Of a DNA stretch of 64,000 nt, positions 19,042 through 28,664 are shown one piece after another; positions within the stretch are counted from its first letter, which is position 1; the number at the start of each line of letters is the position of its first letter. The position numbers and the translations under genes were made by a program. Source of the stretch: Chromatium weissei. Lineage in GTDB: Bacteria > Pseudomonadota > Gammaproteobacteria > Chromatiales > Chromatiaceae. The notes beneath the pieces are model-generated. The model searched no databases, was not told the DNA's origin, and worked only from the letters and a program-made list of their open reading frames with translations. The stretch covers positions 248,001 to 312,000 of the forward strand of contig NZ_NRRR01000001.1 in the NCBI RefSeq assembly GCF_016583765.1, written 5' to 3'.

Positions 19042-19074
19042 AAAAAAGGCTTGCAATTTAGCGAGCCTTTTTTT
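19042..19074 (+). terminator. Intrinsic terminator of rnpB
   Basis: AAAAAGGCT and AGCCTTTTTTT pair around a short AT-rich loop, giving a stem that ends in a seven-T run. Confidence 0.85.
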
Positions 19075-19191
19075 ATACATTTTAATACACTAAAATTGGC
19101 GTTCATTTCACGGTAAAATCAGCCGCAGTTAATATCGATTTCACGTCAATAATTGTCGTTTTCATTGCCGCGTGACTGCCTGAATCCTCTG

Positions 19192-20394
19192 TTATTCTAA
19201 TTGCCGCGCCAGCAATTCAACCGGATGACAAACTTCAATCTTCATTTCCATTTCACGCAATTCCGCGGCAATATGCAGTGCACAACCGGAATTAGTTGTG
19301 ACGATATACGTTGGTGCAAGCGCGGCAATTGCGACGAGTTTGTCATTTAATAGCGCCGCCGCCATTTTTGGTTGTTGAAGTGAATAGGTTCCGGCCGCTC
19401 CGCAACAGCGATCATTGCCGGGCAATGGCAGAATTTCCAATGCGGGAATACGGGCGAGCAGTCGATAAACCGCTGCATTACCGCCGAGCAAATTGCGGTG
19501 TGAACAGGGTTCGTGCACGAGAACGCGTTGTGGTAATGGCTTAATTTTCAACGTTTTAGGCCAGCGCACCTGATCCAAAAACGCGCAAATTTCGGCGGTG
19601 TGGCGCAATTCTGGCGCAGTGCGCAATTCCGCGACGCAGGCGCTGGTAAGTCCAATCAATTGGCGGTCGGCGTGATGTTTGACGCAGTTGGCGAGATGTG
19701 CGGCGGCGGCAGCGGGATGACCGTTGTGGCGCAATAATGCACCGCAGCAGGTGGATTTTGATGTGGTGTTGATGGGTAAATTGAGTCGTTCGCACACGCG
19801 AATAGCGGCGACGACCAGTGAACCTTGGGCGCTGGCATCCATGCAGCCGATGAACAATTCCAATGCAGCATTGGGTTCGGAATGTGCGGCGAGGCGGCGC
19901 GCAGTGAAACTCAATGCCATTGCCATGCGGTGATAAGGACGTAACCTTGACAGTCGCGCCAGCCCGCTGCGTTCACTGATGGTTGCCAAGCCGCTGATGC
20001 GATACACGCGGGCGATTTGACCAATCCAATTCGTGATGCGGCGCTGCGATAACGCGGTGAACCAGCCGAGTTGTAATAAACGATGCCAGACGGGTAACGC
20101 CGCGACACGATGGGCTTTGGCAGCATCGGCAAGTTGACCGTAAGCAACCAATGACGGACAAGCCGCCTCACACGCTCGGCAGCCTAAACATCCATCAAGA
20201 TGGGCAATTAGCGTTGCAGTCAACGCGAGATTTCCAGTTAACCAACCTTGAATCAAAGCAATACGTCCACGCGGCGAATCGGCTTCGTGGCGTGTTTGGT
20301 TATAGGTTGGACAGACGGGTAAACATAATCCGCATTTCACACATTGATCAGCGAGACGCAGCATGTCCGGTGAAGAAATTGATGAGACCTTCAT
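19192..20394 (-). CDS. GlcF-like (Fe-S)-binding oxidoreductase subunit
   Basis: A 400-residue protein with two ferredoxin-type 4Fe-4S motifs (CVKCGLCLPVCP near residue 18 and CLGCRACEAACP near 68) and two CCG domains (CCGALLRHNG and CCGAAGTYSL). This is the architecture of GlcF, the electron-transfer subunit of glycolate oxidase, and of related LutA-type proteins. GlcF acts with flavoproteins GlcD and GlcE, neither of which is in the window. It stands alone between the rnpB terminator and the divergent ilvA. Glycolate or another 2-hydroxyacid is the likely substrate of its complex. Confidence 0.82.
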   Translation of the reverse strand: MKVSSISSPDMLRLADQCVKCGLCLPVCPTYNQTRHEADSPRGRIALIQGWLTGNLALTATLIAHLDGCLGCRACEAACPSLVAYGQLADAAKAHRVAALPVWHRLLQLGWFTALSQRRITNWIGQIARVYRISGLATISERSGLARLSRLRPYHRMAMALSFTARRLAAHSEPNAALELFIGCMDASAQGSLVVAAIRVCERLNLPINTTSKSTCCGALLRHNGHPAAAAAHLANCVKHHADRQLIGLTSACVAELRTAPELRHTAEICAFLDQVRWPKTLKIKPLPQRVLVHEPCSHRNLLGGNAAVYRLLARIPALEILPLPGNDRCCGAAGTYSLQQPKMAAALLNDKLVAIAALAPTYIVTTNSGCALHIAAELREMEMKIEVCHPVELLARQLE

Positions 20395-20550
20395 AATAAC
20401 GGCGAACGAAACAGACGGGATTGCGTAATGAATTACAGCTAAGTGTACGCGAATCGTTCAAACGATTAGCACTGCTTTCGCACTCGGTCGTAACGCGCAC
20501 ATAAACTCTGTAACATACGATAATTCAAAGCAATTTTATTGAGAACTCGA

Positions 20551-22089
20551 ATGCCAGATTCCTACGTTGATCGCATTCTTAAAGCGCGAGTTTATGATGT
20601 TGCCCATGAAACGCCATTAACTCGCGCCACATTACTTTCTACGCGCCTCGGCAATTCCGTATTTCTAAAACGCGAAGATTTACAGCCGGTTTTTTCATTC
20701 AAATTGCGCGGCGCGTATAACAAACTCATTCACTTGGATGCAGAAACGCGAGCGCGTGGAGTCATTGCTGCCAGCGCCGGTAATCATGCGCAAGGCGTGG
20801 CACTTAGTGCCAAAAAACTCGGTATTCCGGCATTGATTGTCATGCCGCGCACCACACCCGCAATTAAAGTGCGTTCCGTGCGAGCGCACGGCGGTAAAGT
20901 CATTTTATTTGGCGATTCCTATGACGATGCCTATTCTCACGCAATGGAATTAGTCGCCGAAAAACAATTGACCTTTATTCACCCTTTTGATGATCCTGAT
21001 GTCATTGCTGGGCAAGGCACAATTGGTATGGAAATTCTGCGTCAGCATCCGCAACCGCCACACGCGATCTTTGTGCCGGTCGGCGGCGGCGGGCTGATTG
21101 CCGGCATCGCTGCGTATGTTAAATGGCTGTATCCACAAGTAAAAATTATCGGCGTGGAACCAGCAGAAGCGCCGACATTGCACGCGGCGCTGGCGGTTGG
21201 ACGACGAATTACACTGCCGCGAGTCGGATTATTTGCGGATGGCGTGGCGGTGCGTTTAATTGGCGCGGAGACGTTTCGTATTGCCCGTGAGCGCGTCGAT
21301 GAAGTGATTTTAGTGAGTACGGATGAAATCTGTGCAGCAATTAAAGACATCTTTGATGACACGCGAGGAATTGCAGAACCAGCAGGTGCATTAGCGATTG
21401 CGGGATTAAAACGCTGGGTTGAAACCACTGGTATTCGTGATGCGCATTTAATTGCCATTGAAAGCGGAGCGAATATCAATTTTGATCGATTGCGGCATGT
21501 CGCTGAACGCGCTGAATTGGGTGAACACCGCGAGGCATTATTAGCAGTGGAAATTCCCGAACGTCCGGGCAGTTTTTTGAGTTTTTGTAAAACCATCGGC
21601 AAGCGTCAAATCACCGAGTTCAATTACCGTTATGCCGATACGCAGCGCGCACAGGTTTTCGTGGGTGTGGAATTAACACGCGGCGATGAAGAACGCGCCG
21701 AATTGATTGAGCGTTTAACCGATAAACATTTTCAAGTTTTGGATATGACGGATAATGAAACGGCAAAACAACATATTCGTTTTATGGTCGGCGGTCACGC
21801 GCCCGGCATTGATGCTGAAACGCTCATTCGTTTTGAATTTCCTGAACGTCCCGGTGCATTATTAGATTTTTTAACGGCGCTGGGAAAACGTTGGAATATC
21901 AGTTTATTTCATTATCGTAATCACGGCGCAGCTTATGGACGCGTATTGATGGGCGCGCAAATTCCACAGAATGAACAACAGGATTTTCATCACTCGCTGG
22001 ATGCGCTCGGTTATCGTTATTTTGATGAAACCGGTAATCCAGCGTATCGCATTTTTGCGGGCAATAATGAATGTGATGCGACGTGCTAA
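20551..22089 (+). CDS. ilvA: Threonine ammonia-lyase, biosynthetic
   Basis: A 512-residue PLP enzyme converting threonine to 2-oxobutanoate, the first committed step to isoleucine. The PLP lysine is Lys51 in FSFKLRGAYNKL, and the glycine loop VGGGGLIAGIAAY follows near residue 177. Two ACT-like regulatory domains close the protein, starting at EIPERPGSFLSF and FEFPERPGALLDF; this marks the long, isoleucine-inhibited form. ATG 20551 gives the length usual for IlvA. It is divergent from the GlcF-like gene and 78 bases upstream of murA. Confidence 0.95.
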   Translation: MPDSYVDRILKARVYDVAHETPLTRATLLSTRLGNSVFLKREDLQPVFSFKLRGAYNKLIHLDAETRARGVIAASAGNHAQGVALSAKKLGIPALIVMPRTTPAIKVRSVRAHGGKVILFGDSYDDAYSHAMELVAEKQLTFIHPFDDPDVIAGQGTIGMEILRQHPQPPHAIFVPVGGGGLIAGIAAYVKWLYPQVKIIGVEPAEAPTLHAALAVGRRITLPRVGLFADGVAVRLIGAETFRIARERVDEVILVSTDEICAAIKDIFDDTRGIAEPAGALAIAGLKRWVETTGIRDAHLIAIESGANINFDRLRHVAERAELGEHREALLAVEIPERPGSFLSFCKTIGKRQITEFNYRYADTQRAQVFVGVELTRGDEERAELIERLTDKHFQVLDMTDNETAKQHIRFMVGGHAPGIDAETLIRFEFPERPGALLDFLTALGKRWNISLFHYRNHGAAYGRVLMGAQIPQNEQQDFHHSLDALGYRYFDETGNPAYRIFAGNNECDATC

Positions 22090-22137
22090 TTTCGCGGTAT
22101 TTATTCAATGAAGATTTTTATAATCGGCATTGATCAT

Positions 22138-23436
<1,299 letters not shown>

Positions 23437-23447
23437 GGAATTGCACG

Positions 23448-24086
23448 ATGAATTTGAATGTACCGCTGACAATTGCGCTCTCGAAAGGACGCATTTTTGA
23501 ACAAACGCTGCCGCTGCTCGCCCACGCGGGAATTGCGCCGCTCGACGATCCCGAAACCAGTCGCAAACTGATTTTGGAGACCACCAATCAGCTGGTGCGT
23601 TTCGTGATTATTCGCGCCAGCGACGTGCCGACTTACGTCGAATATGGCGCGGCTGATCTCGGCGTGGCGGGCAAAGATGTGCTGCTCGAACACGGCGGCG
23701 ATGGGCTGTACGAACCGTTGGATTTGGGCATCGCCCGCTGTCGGCTGATGGTTGCGGGTCGCCCGAATTCGCCGGAGCCGGAAAATCGTCGCCTGCGCAT
23801 CGCCACCAAATACGTCCACAGCGCCGAGCGGTATTTTGCTGCCAAAGGACAACAAGTTGAAATCATTAAACTTTATGGGTCGATGGAACTCGCGCCGCTG
23901 GTCGGGCTGGCGGATGTGATCGTCGATTTGGTGGAGAGTGGCAGCACGTTGAAAGCCAACGGACTGGTGCCGCTGGAACATATCGCTGACATCAGCTCGC
24001 GGCTGGTGGTGAATAAAGCGAGTTGGAAAATGAAACATGAAGCGGTGACGGCATTGCTGGCGCTGCTGCGGGAAGCAGTGAATTAA
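23448..24086 (+). CDS. hisG: ATP phosphoribosyltransferase, short form
   Basis: A 212-residue catalytic subunit for the first step of histidine biosynthesis, joining PRPP and ATP. Typical strings are [32 protein letters not shown] and the PRPP-site [13 protein letters not shown]. The length is that of the short form, which lacks the C-terminal regulatory domain and needs HisZ for activity; hisZ is not in the window. ATG 23448 has GAGGAA eight bases upstream, 12 bases after the murA stop, so murA-hisG is probably one transcript. hisD does not follow. Confidence 0.94.
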   Translation: MNLNVPLTIALSKGRIFEQTLPLLAHAGIAPLDDPETSRKLILETTNQLVRFVIIRASDVPTYVEYGAADLGVAGKDVLLEHGGDGLYEPLDLGIARCRLMVAGRPNSPEPENRRLRIATKYVHSAERYFAAKGQQVEIIKLYGSMELAPLVGLADVIVDLVESGSTLKANGLVPLEHIADISSRLVVNKASWKMKHEAVTALLALLREAVN

Positions 24087-24098
24087 ATCGAATTGTTG

Positions 24099-24128
24099 AA
24101 TTGGGTTGTGAATACTGGCAACCCAATT
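24099..24128 (+). terminator. Hairpin after hisG, possible terminator
   Basis: A perfect ten-base inverted repeat, AATTGGGTTG (24099-24108) and CAACCCAATT (24119-24128), lies 12 bases after the hisG stop. There is no T run on either side, so intrinsic termination is uncertain. Confidence 0.45.
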
Positions 24129-24201
24129 GACGGTGCTGCTATTAGCTATTGAAGGGCGCGATTCATGCGCACTGGCGAATGTTTATAAAAAGTCGATTAA
24201 A

Positions 24202-25086
24202 TCAGGCGTTCACTGCCGCCATATTTTTCAAGTATTCGCGCACACCAACGGGATGAATCGCTGGATACTGCGTATTCATCAGCGATTCGAATTGACCCTT
24301 GCCGTTCAGCATTCCACGCCAGTACATCAATGGCAGCCAAGCAAACACATTGCTCGGTTCAGCCTGAAGACGACGAGCAATTTCCGCATCCAAATCAGCG
24401 AGCGTGCCGAGCGTCTTCACCGTGATTGGTCGTTCCAGCCCAGCTTCTGTCTCGCTGACCAGTTCATGAAAGGTCAGTGAAGCGCCAGCCACGCAAAACT
24501 CACGAGGAAGTGGAGCATCGGTCAAGGCGACCTCCGCCGTGTAAGCAGCGGTGTCGGCATAGGTGGTGAACTGCATTTTGTGATTGCCATCGCCCCACAG
24601 GTAGGCTTCGTTCTGATCGAGATTGATTGCGCCCAAAAATCCGAACAACACACCGGTATCGAGAAAGCAGCCATTTAAGACGTGAACCACCTCAACCGCG
24701 CCACGTTCCTCATCAGCGCGTCGTGCAAATTCACGCCGCCAGTCTGAATTGAAGTTTTCGCCATCGGCTAAACCAAAGAAATTAAAACTGAAACTCGAGG
24801 GAATGAAGCGCCGTACACCTGCTGCGCGTGCTGCCCGCAACCATCGAAGTTGCGCGTCAATTATGGTTTCGGGCCCGCCTTGAATCGCTGACACGACTGC
24901 GTCAACGCCATCGCAAGCACCAACCTCGTCTTCAACAATCTCAGCGACAGCGGCAACATCGAGGGCGAGTTTGGCACGACTGCCGGAACGCACCAGCAAG
25001 CGGAGCTTGACGCCTTTGTCGAGCAACGCCCGTGCGATCAATTCACCGAGGTTTCCGGTAGCGCCCACTAGCAAAATCGTTTTCAT
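24202..25086 (-). CDS. NmrA-like NAD(P)-dependent oxidoreductase
   Basis: About 294 residues with an N-terminal Rossmann motif, ILLVGATGNLGELIARALL. The following RLLVRSGSRAKLAL segment and the RRFIPSSFSFNFFG region are typical of the atypical short-chain dehydrogenase group that includes NmrA-like regulators and isoflavone-reductase-like enzymes. The substrate is unknown; a classical YxxxK catalytic pair is not evident. It is divergent from a LysR-family gene 221 bases away, the usual arrangement of a LysR regulator and its target. ATG 25086 is chosen for homology at the Rossmann start; an upstream ATG at 25116 lacks a ribosome site. Confidence 0.75.
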   Translation of the reverse strand: MKTILLVGATGNLGELIARALLDKGVKLRLLVRSGSRAKLALDVAAVAEIVEDEVGACDGVDAVVSAIQGGPETIIDAQLRWLRAARAAGVRRFIPSSFSFNFFGLADGENFNSDWRREFARRADEERGAVEVVHVLNGCFLDTGVLFGFLGAINLDQNEAYLWGDGNHKMQFTTYADTAAYTAEVALTDAPLPREFCVAGASLTFHELVSETEAGLERPITVKTLGTLADLDAEIARRLQAEPSNVFAWLPLMYWRGMLNGKGQFESLMNTQYPAIHPVGVREYLKNMAAVNA

Positions 25087-25189
25087 AGATGCACCAAGTT
25101 CTATTTTTGTGTTCATATTAATTTTATTTTCAAAGTGTTAGAAGTAATCAGCGGTAATGCCATATCACGGCAGTTTGATTGCGGGCGAG

Positions 25190-25219
25190 CAACGACCGTT
25201 TGGGTTTACTCAACGACCG
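25190..25219. promoter_or_regulatory. Direct repeats, candidate LysR binding site
   Basis: CAACGACCG occurs at 25190-25198 and again at 25211-25219, 21 bases apart (two helical turns), in the divergent promoter region between the oxidoreductase and lysR genes. This is a pattern observation; no known operator is matched. Confidence 0.35.
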
Positions 25220-25307
25220 GCAATGCGTGGTTAGAGTATTGCTGCATCAATCCGGTGATAAGATGGCGAAATTGACAAAGACTATTGCATTAGAGCACTA
25301 ATCAGCC

Positions 25308-26234
25308 GTGGACGACTTCAACGATCTGATTTATTTCGCAGCGGTGGTAGAACACCACGGCTTTTCTGCTGCGGCGCGGGCGACCGGAATCGAAAAGACG
25401 CGACTGAGTCGCCGCGTGGCAGCATTGGAACAACGTTTGGGAGTGAGATTGTTGCAACGCTCGACGCGCAGCTTGGCGCTGACTGATGCCGGAGAACGTT
25501 TTCATCTTCATTGCCTCGCGGCAGTTGAGAGCGCCCGCGTCGCCTATGCGCACATGGCCGATCTGCGTCGGGAGCCAGTGGGAACGGTGCGCATGAGCTG
25601 CGCTCAAGTGATGGCGCAAAACTATCTGGCACCGATTCTGCCGAATTTCCTAACGCAGTATTCCAAAGTGAATCTGATTTTGGATGCCACCGACCGCGAG
25701 GTGAATCTGATTGAAGAGCGAATTGATTTGGTTCTCCGCTCGCGGATTGAGATCGAGAATTCCGCTGGTTTGGTAGCCAGACCATTGGCTGAAGCACGGC
25801 GGCTTCTCGTCGCCAGTCCGACTTATCTCAGGAAAATCAACCCGCCCAGCGAACCACGCGCCCTGTCAAAATGCGACACACTGGGACGACCGGTGGAAAT
25901 GTTTGATGGACAGATACGCTGGGAATTGAACGGACCTGAAGCAGAAACTGTAAGCGTGCAGGTCTCACCGCGTTTGGTCACCAACGACCTGCGCCTGCTG
26001 CTAAAAGCGGCCATTCATGGCGTTGGAATTGCGCTACTGCCGGAGCAGATCGTGGCGAATGCACTCAAAACTGATCTACTCGCGCAGGTGCTTCCGAATT
26101 GGACAACGACAACGCACCACATTTATCTGCTTTATCCCAGCCCACGCGGAATGCTGCCCTCGGTGCGAAGTTTAATTGATTACCTGCTCATTCATCTGCC
26201 AATCAGTCTTCAAAAGCACAGCATTAAAAATTAA
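25308..26234 (+). CDS. LysR family transcriptional regulator
   Basis: A 308-residue LysR-type regulator starting at GTG 25308. The winged helix-turn-helix occupies about residues 5-65 (FSAAARATGIEKTRLSRRV, then LLQRSTRSLALTDAGERF). The periplasmic-binding-protein-like effector domain fills the rest, with DLVLRSRIEI and GVGIALLPEQI. It is divergent from the NmrA-like oxidoreductase, its likely target. Its last 314 bases are repeated at 27201-27514, 96-98% identical, so the gene is intact here and truncated there. Confidence 0.88.
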   Translation: MDDFNDLIYFAAVVEHHGFSAAARATGIEKTRLSRRVAALEQRLGVRLLQRSTRSLALTDAGERFHLHCLAAVESARVAYAHMADLRREPVGTVRMSCAQVMAQNYLAPILPNFLTQYSKVNLILDATDREVNLIEERIDLVLRSRIEIENSAGLVARPLAEARRLLVASPTYLRKINPPSEPRALSKCDTLGRPVEMFDGQIRWELNGPEAETVSVQVSPRLVTNDLRLLLKAAIHGVGIALLPEQIVANALKTDLLAQVLPNWTTTTHHIYLLYPSPRGMLPSVRSLIDYLLIHLPISLQKHSIKN

Positions 26235-26549
26235 ATAACCGCTGATAATTCTCCCGCACAACGGCAGCAAATTCCGGCAATGGCATTCCATGAATATCCG
26301 CCAGCACCGTTGCAATTAACGGAATAAAACACGGTGAATTGGGTTTGCCGCGATGTGGAACTGGCGCTAAATACGGTGCATCGGTTTCTATTAAAATGCG
26401 CTCTAATGGAATTCGCCGTGCAACTTCGCGCAATTCCTCGGCAGATTTGAATGTCACCACGCCAGAAAACGAAATATAAAAATCTAAATTCAATGCGTGC
26501 TTGGCAATATCCCAACTGTCCGTAAAGCAATGAATAATTCCGCCAATCT
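25921..26549. repeat. Direct repeat copy A: lysR 3' end plus tatD 3' end
   Basis: This 629-base stretch recurs at 27201-27829 with a constant 1280-base offset and no gaps. I count 24 mismatches by eye, about 96% identity. Five fall in the first 313 bases (lysR part) and 19 in the tatD part. Copy A carries the end of the complete lysR and a truncated tatD. Identity stops sharply at both ends. Confidence 0.95.
26224..26549 (-). pseudogene. Truncated 3' copy of tatD
   Basis: The C-terminal third of a TatD-family DNase, on the minus strand with its normal stop. The frame stays open to the repeat boundary at 26549, beyond which sequence is unrelated. Compare the full gene at 27504-28274: the shared part includes FYISFSGVVTFKSAEELREV and LIETDAPYLAPVPHRGKPNSP. 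It lacks the N-terminal metal-binding HxH motif and a natural start. Most differences from the full copy are synonymous or conservative, so it was a working tatD until recently or came from a relative. Confidence 0.9.
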
Positions 26550-26602
26550 TACGGTTTGCGGACGTCGATTAGAGCAACGATTGATGCCTGAGCGGTCAAC
26601 GC

Positions 26603-26911
26603 TCACGCGGGCGAATGGGTTTTGAGCCAGTCCTTCAGTGCCTCGTTCATGCGCGTTTGCCAGCCGGGGCCGGTGGCACGAAAAGACGCAAGAATCTCCA
26701 AGTCGAGTCGGATGGTGATGCGCTCCTTTGTCATGCCTGCTTGTGGACGACCAACTGAGCGCCTCATCTCGGAGAGCGGGCGCAGCTCGACCATCTCCGC
26801 GTCGGTCAGCTCATGGGTGTCTGGATCGGCGGCGATGCCCGCACGGATGCGAGCGGTTTCTTCTGCGGTTGGGAGGCGGTATCTCCTACCATTTTTATCT
26901 GTGATGTACAT
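26603..26911 (-). CDS. brnA: BrnA-type antitoxin
   Basis: A 102-residue antitoxin of the BrnT/BrnA type II system. The N-terminal half carries the usual PTAEETARIRAGIAADPDTHELTDAEM segment that contacts the toxin. The C-terminal half is a ribbon-helix-helix DNA-binding domain, TKERITIRLDLEILASFR followed by GWQTRMNEALKDWL. ATG 26911 overlaps the end of brnT by 17 bases. Local GC is near 60%, clearly above the flanking tatD copies, a sign of foreign origin. The pair lies exactly between the two 629-base repeats. Confidence 0.9.
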   Translation of the reverse strand: MYITDKNGRRYRLPTAEETARIRAGIAADPDTHELTDAEMVELRPLSEMRRSVGRPQAGMTKERITIRLDLEILASFRATGPGWQTRMNEALKDWLKTHSPA

Positions 26912-27164
26912 AGTTCCTGATCTCTTTGGACGTAGCTTCTCGCAGGCTGATGATTCGGTAGTTGTCATCATCTTCGATGCAGATGACGCAATAGAGCCGG
27001 TCTGCAATTGGGGCAAAACATTGCAAGCGAAGCTCGCCATAGTCCGCCCGATCATCTTCCCTGCACACCATCCGATCCCACTCTAGGGCATTGGCCAACG
27101 CCAGCGACACGCCGTGATTGGCGATGTTCAGGCGGTCTTTAGCGGGATCGAATGCGATGTTCAC
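26895..27164 (-). CDS. brnT: BrnT-type ribonuclease toxin
   Basis: An 89-residue RelE-fold toxin from GTG 27164. BrnT is known to cleave RNA and to be neutralised by BrnA, and the complex represses its own promoter. The start IAFDPAKDRLNIANHGVSLALANALEWD is the family signature, and the C-terminal LYCVICIEDDDNYRIISLREATSKEIRNY matches the catalytic strand and helix. brnT precedes and overlaps brnA, the canonical order. A weak promoter-like ATAATA is just upstream, before the right-hand repeat begins at 27201. Confidence 0.9.
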   Translation of the reverse strand: MNIAFDPAKDRLNIANHGVSLALANALEWDRMVCREDDRADYGELRLQCFAPIADRLYCVICIEDDDNYRIISLREATSKEIRNYVHHR

Positions 27165-27200
27165 GGATATTATTGTATGCACAGCAATAAGCCGAGTTAA

Positions 27201-27514
27201 GGGAGTTGAACGAACCTGAAGCAGAAACTGCAAGCGTGCAGGTCTCACCGCGTTTGGTCACCAACGACCTGCGCCTGCTGCTAAAAGCGGCCATTCATGG
27301 CGTTGGAATTGCGCTACTGCCGGAGCAGATCGTGGCGAATGCACTCAAAACTGATCTACTCACGCAGGTGCTTCCGAATTGGACAACAACAACGCACCAC
27401 ATTTATCTGCTTTATCCCAGCCCACGCGGAATGCTGCCCTCGGTGCGAAGTTTAATTGATTACCTGCTCATTCATCTGCCAATCAGTCTTCAAAAGCACA
27501 GCATTAAAAATTAA
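27201..27514 (+). pseudogene. Truncated 3' copy of lysR
   Basis: The last 103 codons of the LysR regulator at 25308, including its stop, with five base differences from the intact copy. There is no DNA-binding domain and no start near its 5' end, so it is not expected to function. It begins exactly at the repeat boundary, 37 bases upstream of the brnT start codon. Confidence 0.92.
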
Positions 27515-27829
27515 ATAACCGCTGATAATTTGCTCGCACAATGGCAGCAAATTCCGGCAATGGGATTCCATGAATATCCGCCAGCACCGTTGCAATCAAC
27601 GGAATAAAACACGGTGAATTGGGTTTGCCGCGATGTGGAACTGGCGCTAAATACGGCGCATCGGTTTCTATTAAAATCCGCTCTAATGGAACACGCCGCG
27701 CTACCTCGCGCAATTCTTCAGCAGATTTGAATGTCACCACGCCAGAAAACGAAATATAAAAATCTAAATTCAATGCGTGCTCGGCAATATCCCAACTGTC
27801 CGTAAAGCAATGAATTACTCCACCAATCT
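27201..27829. repeat. Direct repeat copy B: lysR 3' end plus tatD 3' end
   Basis: Partner of 25921-26549. Copy B carries a truncated lysR and the 3' part of the complete tatD. Together with copy A it brackets 651 bases holding brnTA. Recombination between the copies would remove brnTA and restore a simple convergent lysR-tatD locus. Confidence 0.95.
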
Positions 27830-28274
27830 CGTGCGCTTTTTCTTCTGTTAAAACACGAATAATGTCAGCGCCCGCCTCACGGTTGTGAATAATCAGCGGT
27901 TTGCCGCAGGCGCGAGCAGCCGCAATATGAATGCGAAACCGTTCATGTTGCCAATTCAAATCACCGCTGCTGCGATAATAATCTAAACCCGTTTCGCCAA
28001 TTGCCACACAACGCGCATCCGCTGCCAATGCAACCAACTGATCAACTGTCACTTGAAAAGTGCTGTCGTGATTGGGATGAACGCCAACCGAAACGGCGAT
28101 TTGCGGAAACGGATCAATCAATTGGCGCATTGCAGAATAATGTTCGAGATCAATGGCAACGCACAACAGTTGCGTCACTTTTGCGGTGTCACAAGCCGCA
28201 ATGAATCGCGCAAAATCTCCGTCAAAAGGTGTTAAATCAATGCGGTCTAAATGGCAGTGAGAATCAATGAACAT
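27504..28274 (-). CDS. tatD: TatD family metal-dependent DNase
   Basis: A 256-residue amidohydrolase-fold nuclease with the metal ligands FIDSHCHLD at residues 2-10, GETGLDYYR near 93 and the FTDSW and IETDAPYLAP segments later. TatD-type enzymes degrade single-stranded DNA and act in 3' repair or DNA fragmentation. It is the last gene of the holB-pilZ-tatD run on the minus strand, the same order as in Pseudomonas. Its 3' 326 bases are the duplicated segment also present at 26224. Confidence 0.93.
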   Translation of the reverse strand: MFIDSHCHLDRIDLTPFDGDFARFIAACDTAKVTQLLCVAIDLEHYSAMRQLIDPFPQIAVSVGVHPNHDSTFQVTVDQLVALAADARCVAIGETGLDYYRSSGDLNWQHERFRIHIAAARACGKPLIIHNREAGADIIRVLTEEKAHEIGGVIHCFTDSWDIAEHALNLDFYISFSGVVTFKSAEELREVARRVPLERILIETDAPYLAPVPHRGKPNSPCFIPLIATVLADIHGIPLPEFAAIVRANYQRLFNF

Positions 28275-28292
28275 GGCAATTAAAAACTCAAA

Positions 28293-28664
28293 TTACATGG
28301 TATGCGTGGGGCGGTCAGAACTGGCTGATCCCGCTAAATAGGCTTCTATTTTACGCCGAGCACCACCCTTATCTTGTTCGCTAAATTGCACGCCAACGCC
28401 AATAGAACGATTGCCTTCTGCGCCGGGCGGTGTAATCCAAATGACTTTACCCGCAACCGGTAGCCGGTCGGTTTCTTCCATCAATTGTAGCAGTAGAAAA
28501 ATTTCATCTCCGAGTTGATAGTTTTTGGTTGTTGGAATAAATAAACCACCATTTTTAATGTATGGCATGTAGGATAAATACAGCGCACTTTTGTCTTTAA
28601 TTGCAAAACTGAGAATGCGTTGTTGACCACTTAATGAACCCGAAGAGTTTGGCGTATTCATCAT
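28293..28664 (-). CDS. pilZ: PilZ domain protein, type IV pilus type
   Basis: A 123-residue PilZ-domain protein. In Pseudomonas and Xanthomonas the PilZ gene at this position, between holB and tatD, is needed for type IV pilus assembly and does not bind cyclic di-GMP. The same is likely here because the N-terminal RxxxR motif is absent, while the NGGLFIPT and IGVGVQF strands of the fold are present. The start ATG directly abuts the holB stop, implying coupling. Confidence 0.88.
   Translation of the reverse strand: MMNTPNSSGSLSGQQRILSFAIKDKSALYLSYMPYIKNGGLFIPTTKNYQLGDEIFLLLQLMEETDRLPVAGKVIWITPPGAEGNRSIGVGVQFSEQDKGGARRKIEAYLAGSASSDRPTHTM

Noticed and set aside
26550-27200. Transposon or IS carrying brnTA
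   Set aside because: There is no transposase and no terminal inverted repeats, and a 629-base target duplication is far too long for an IS.
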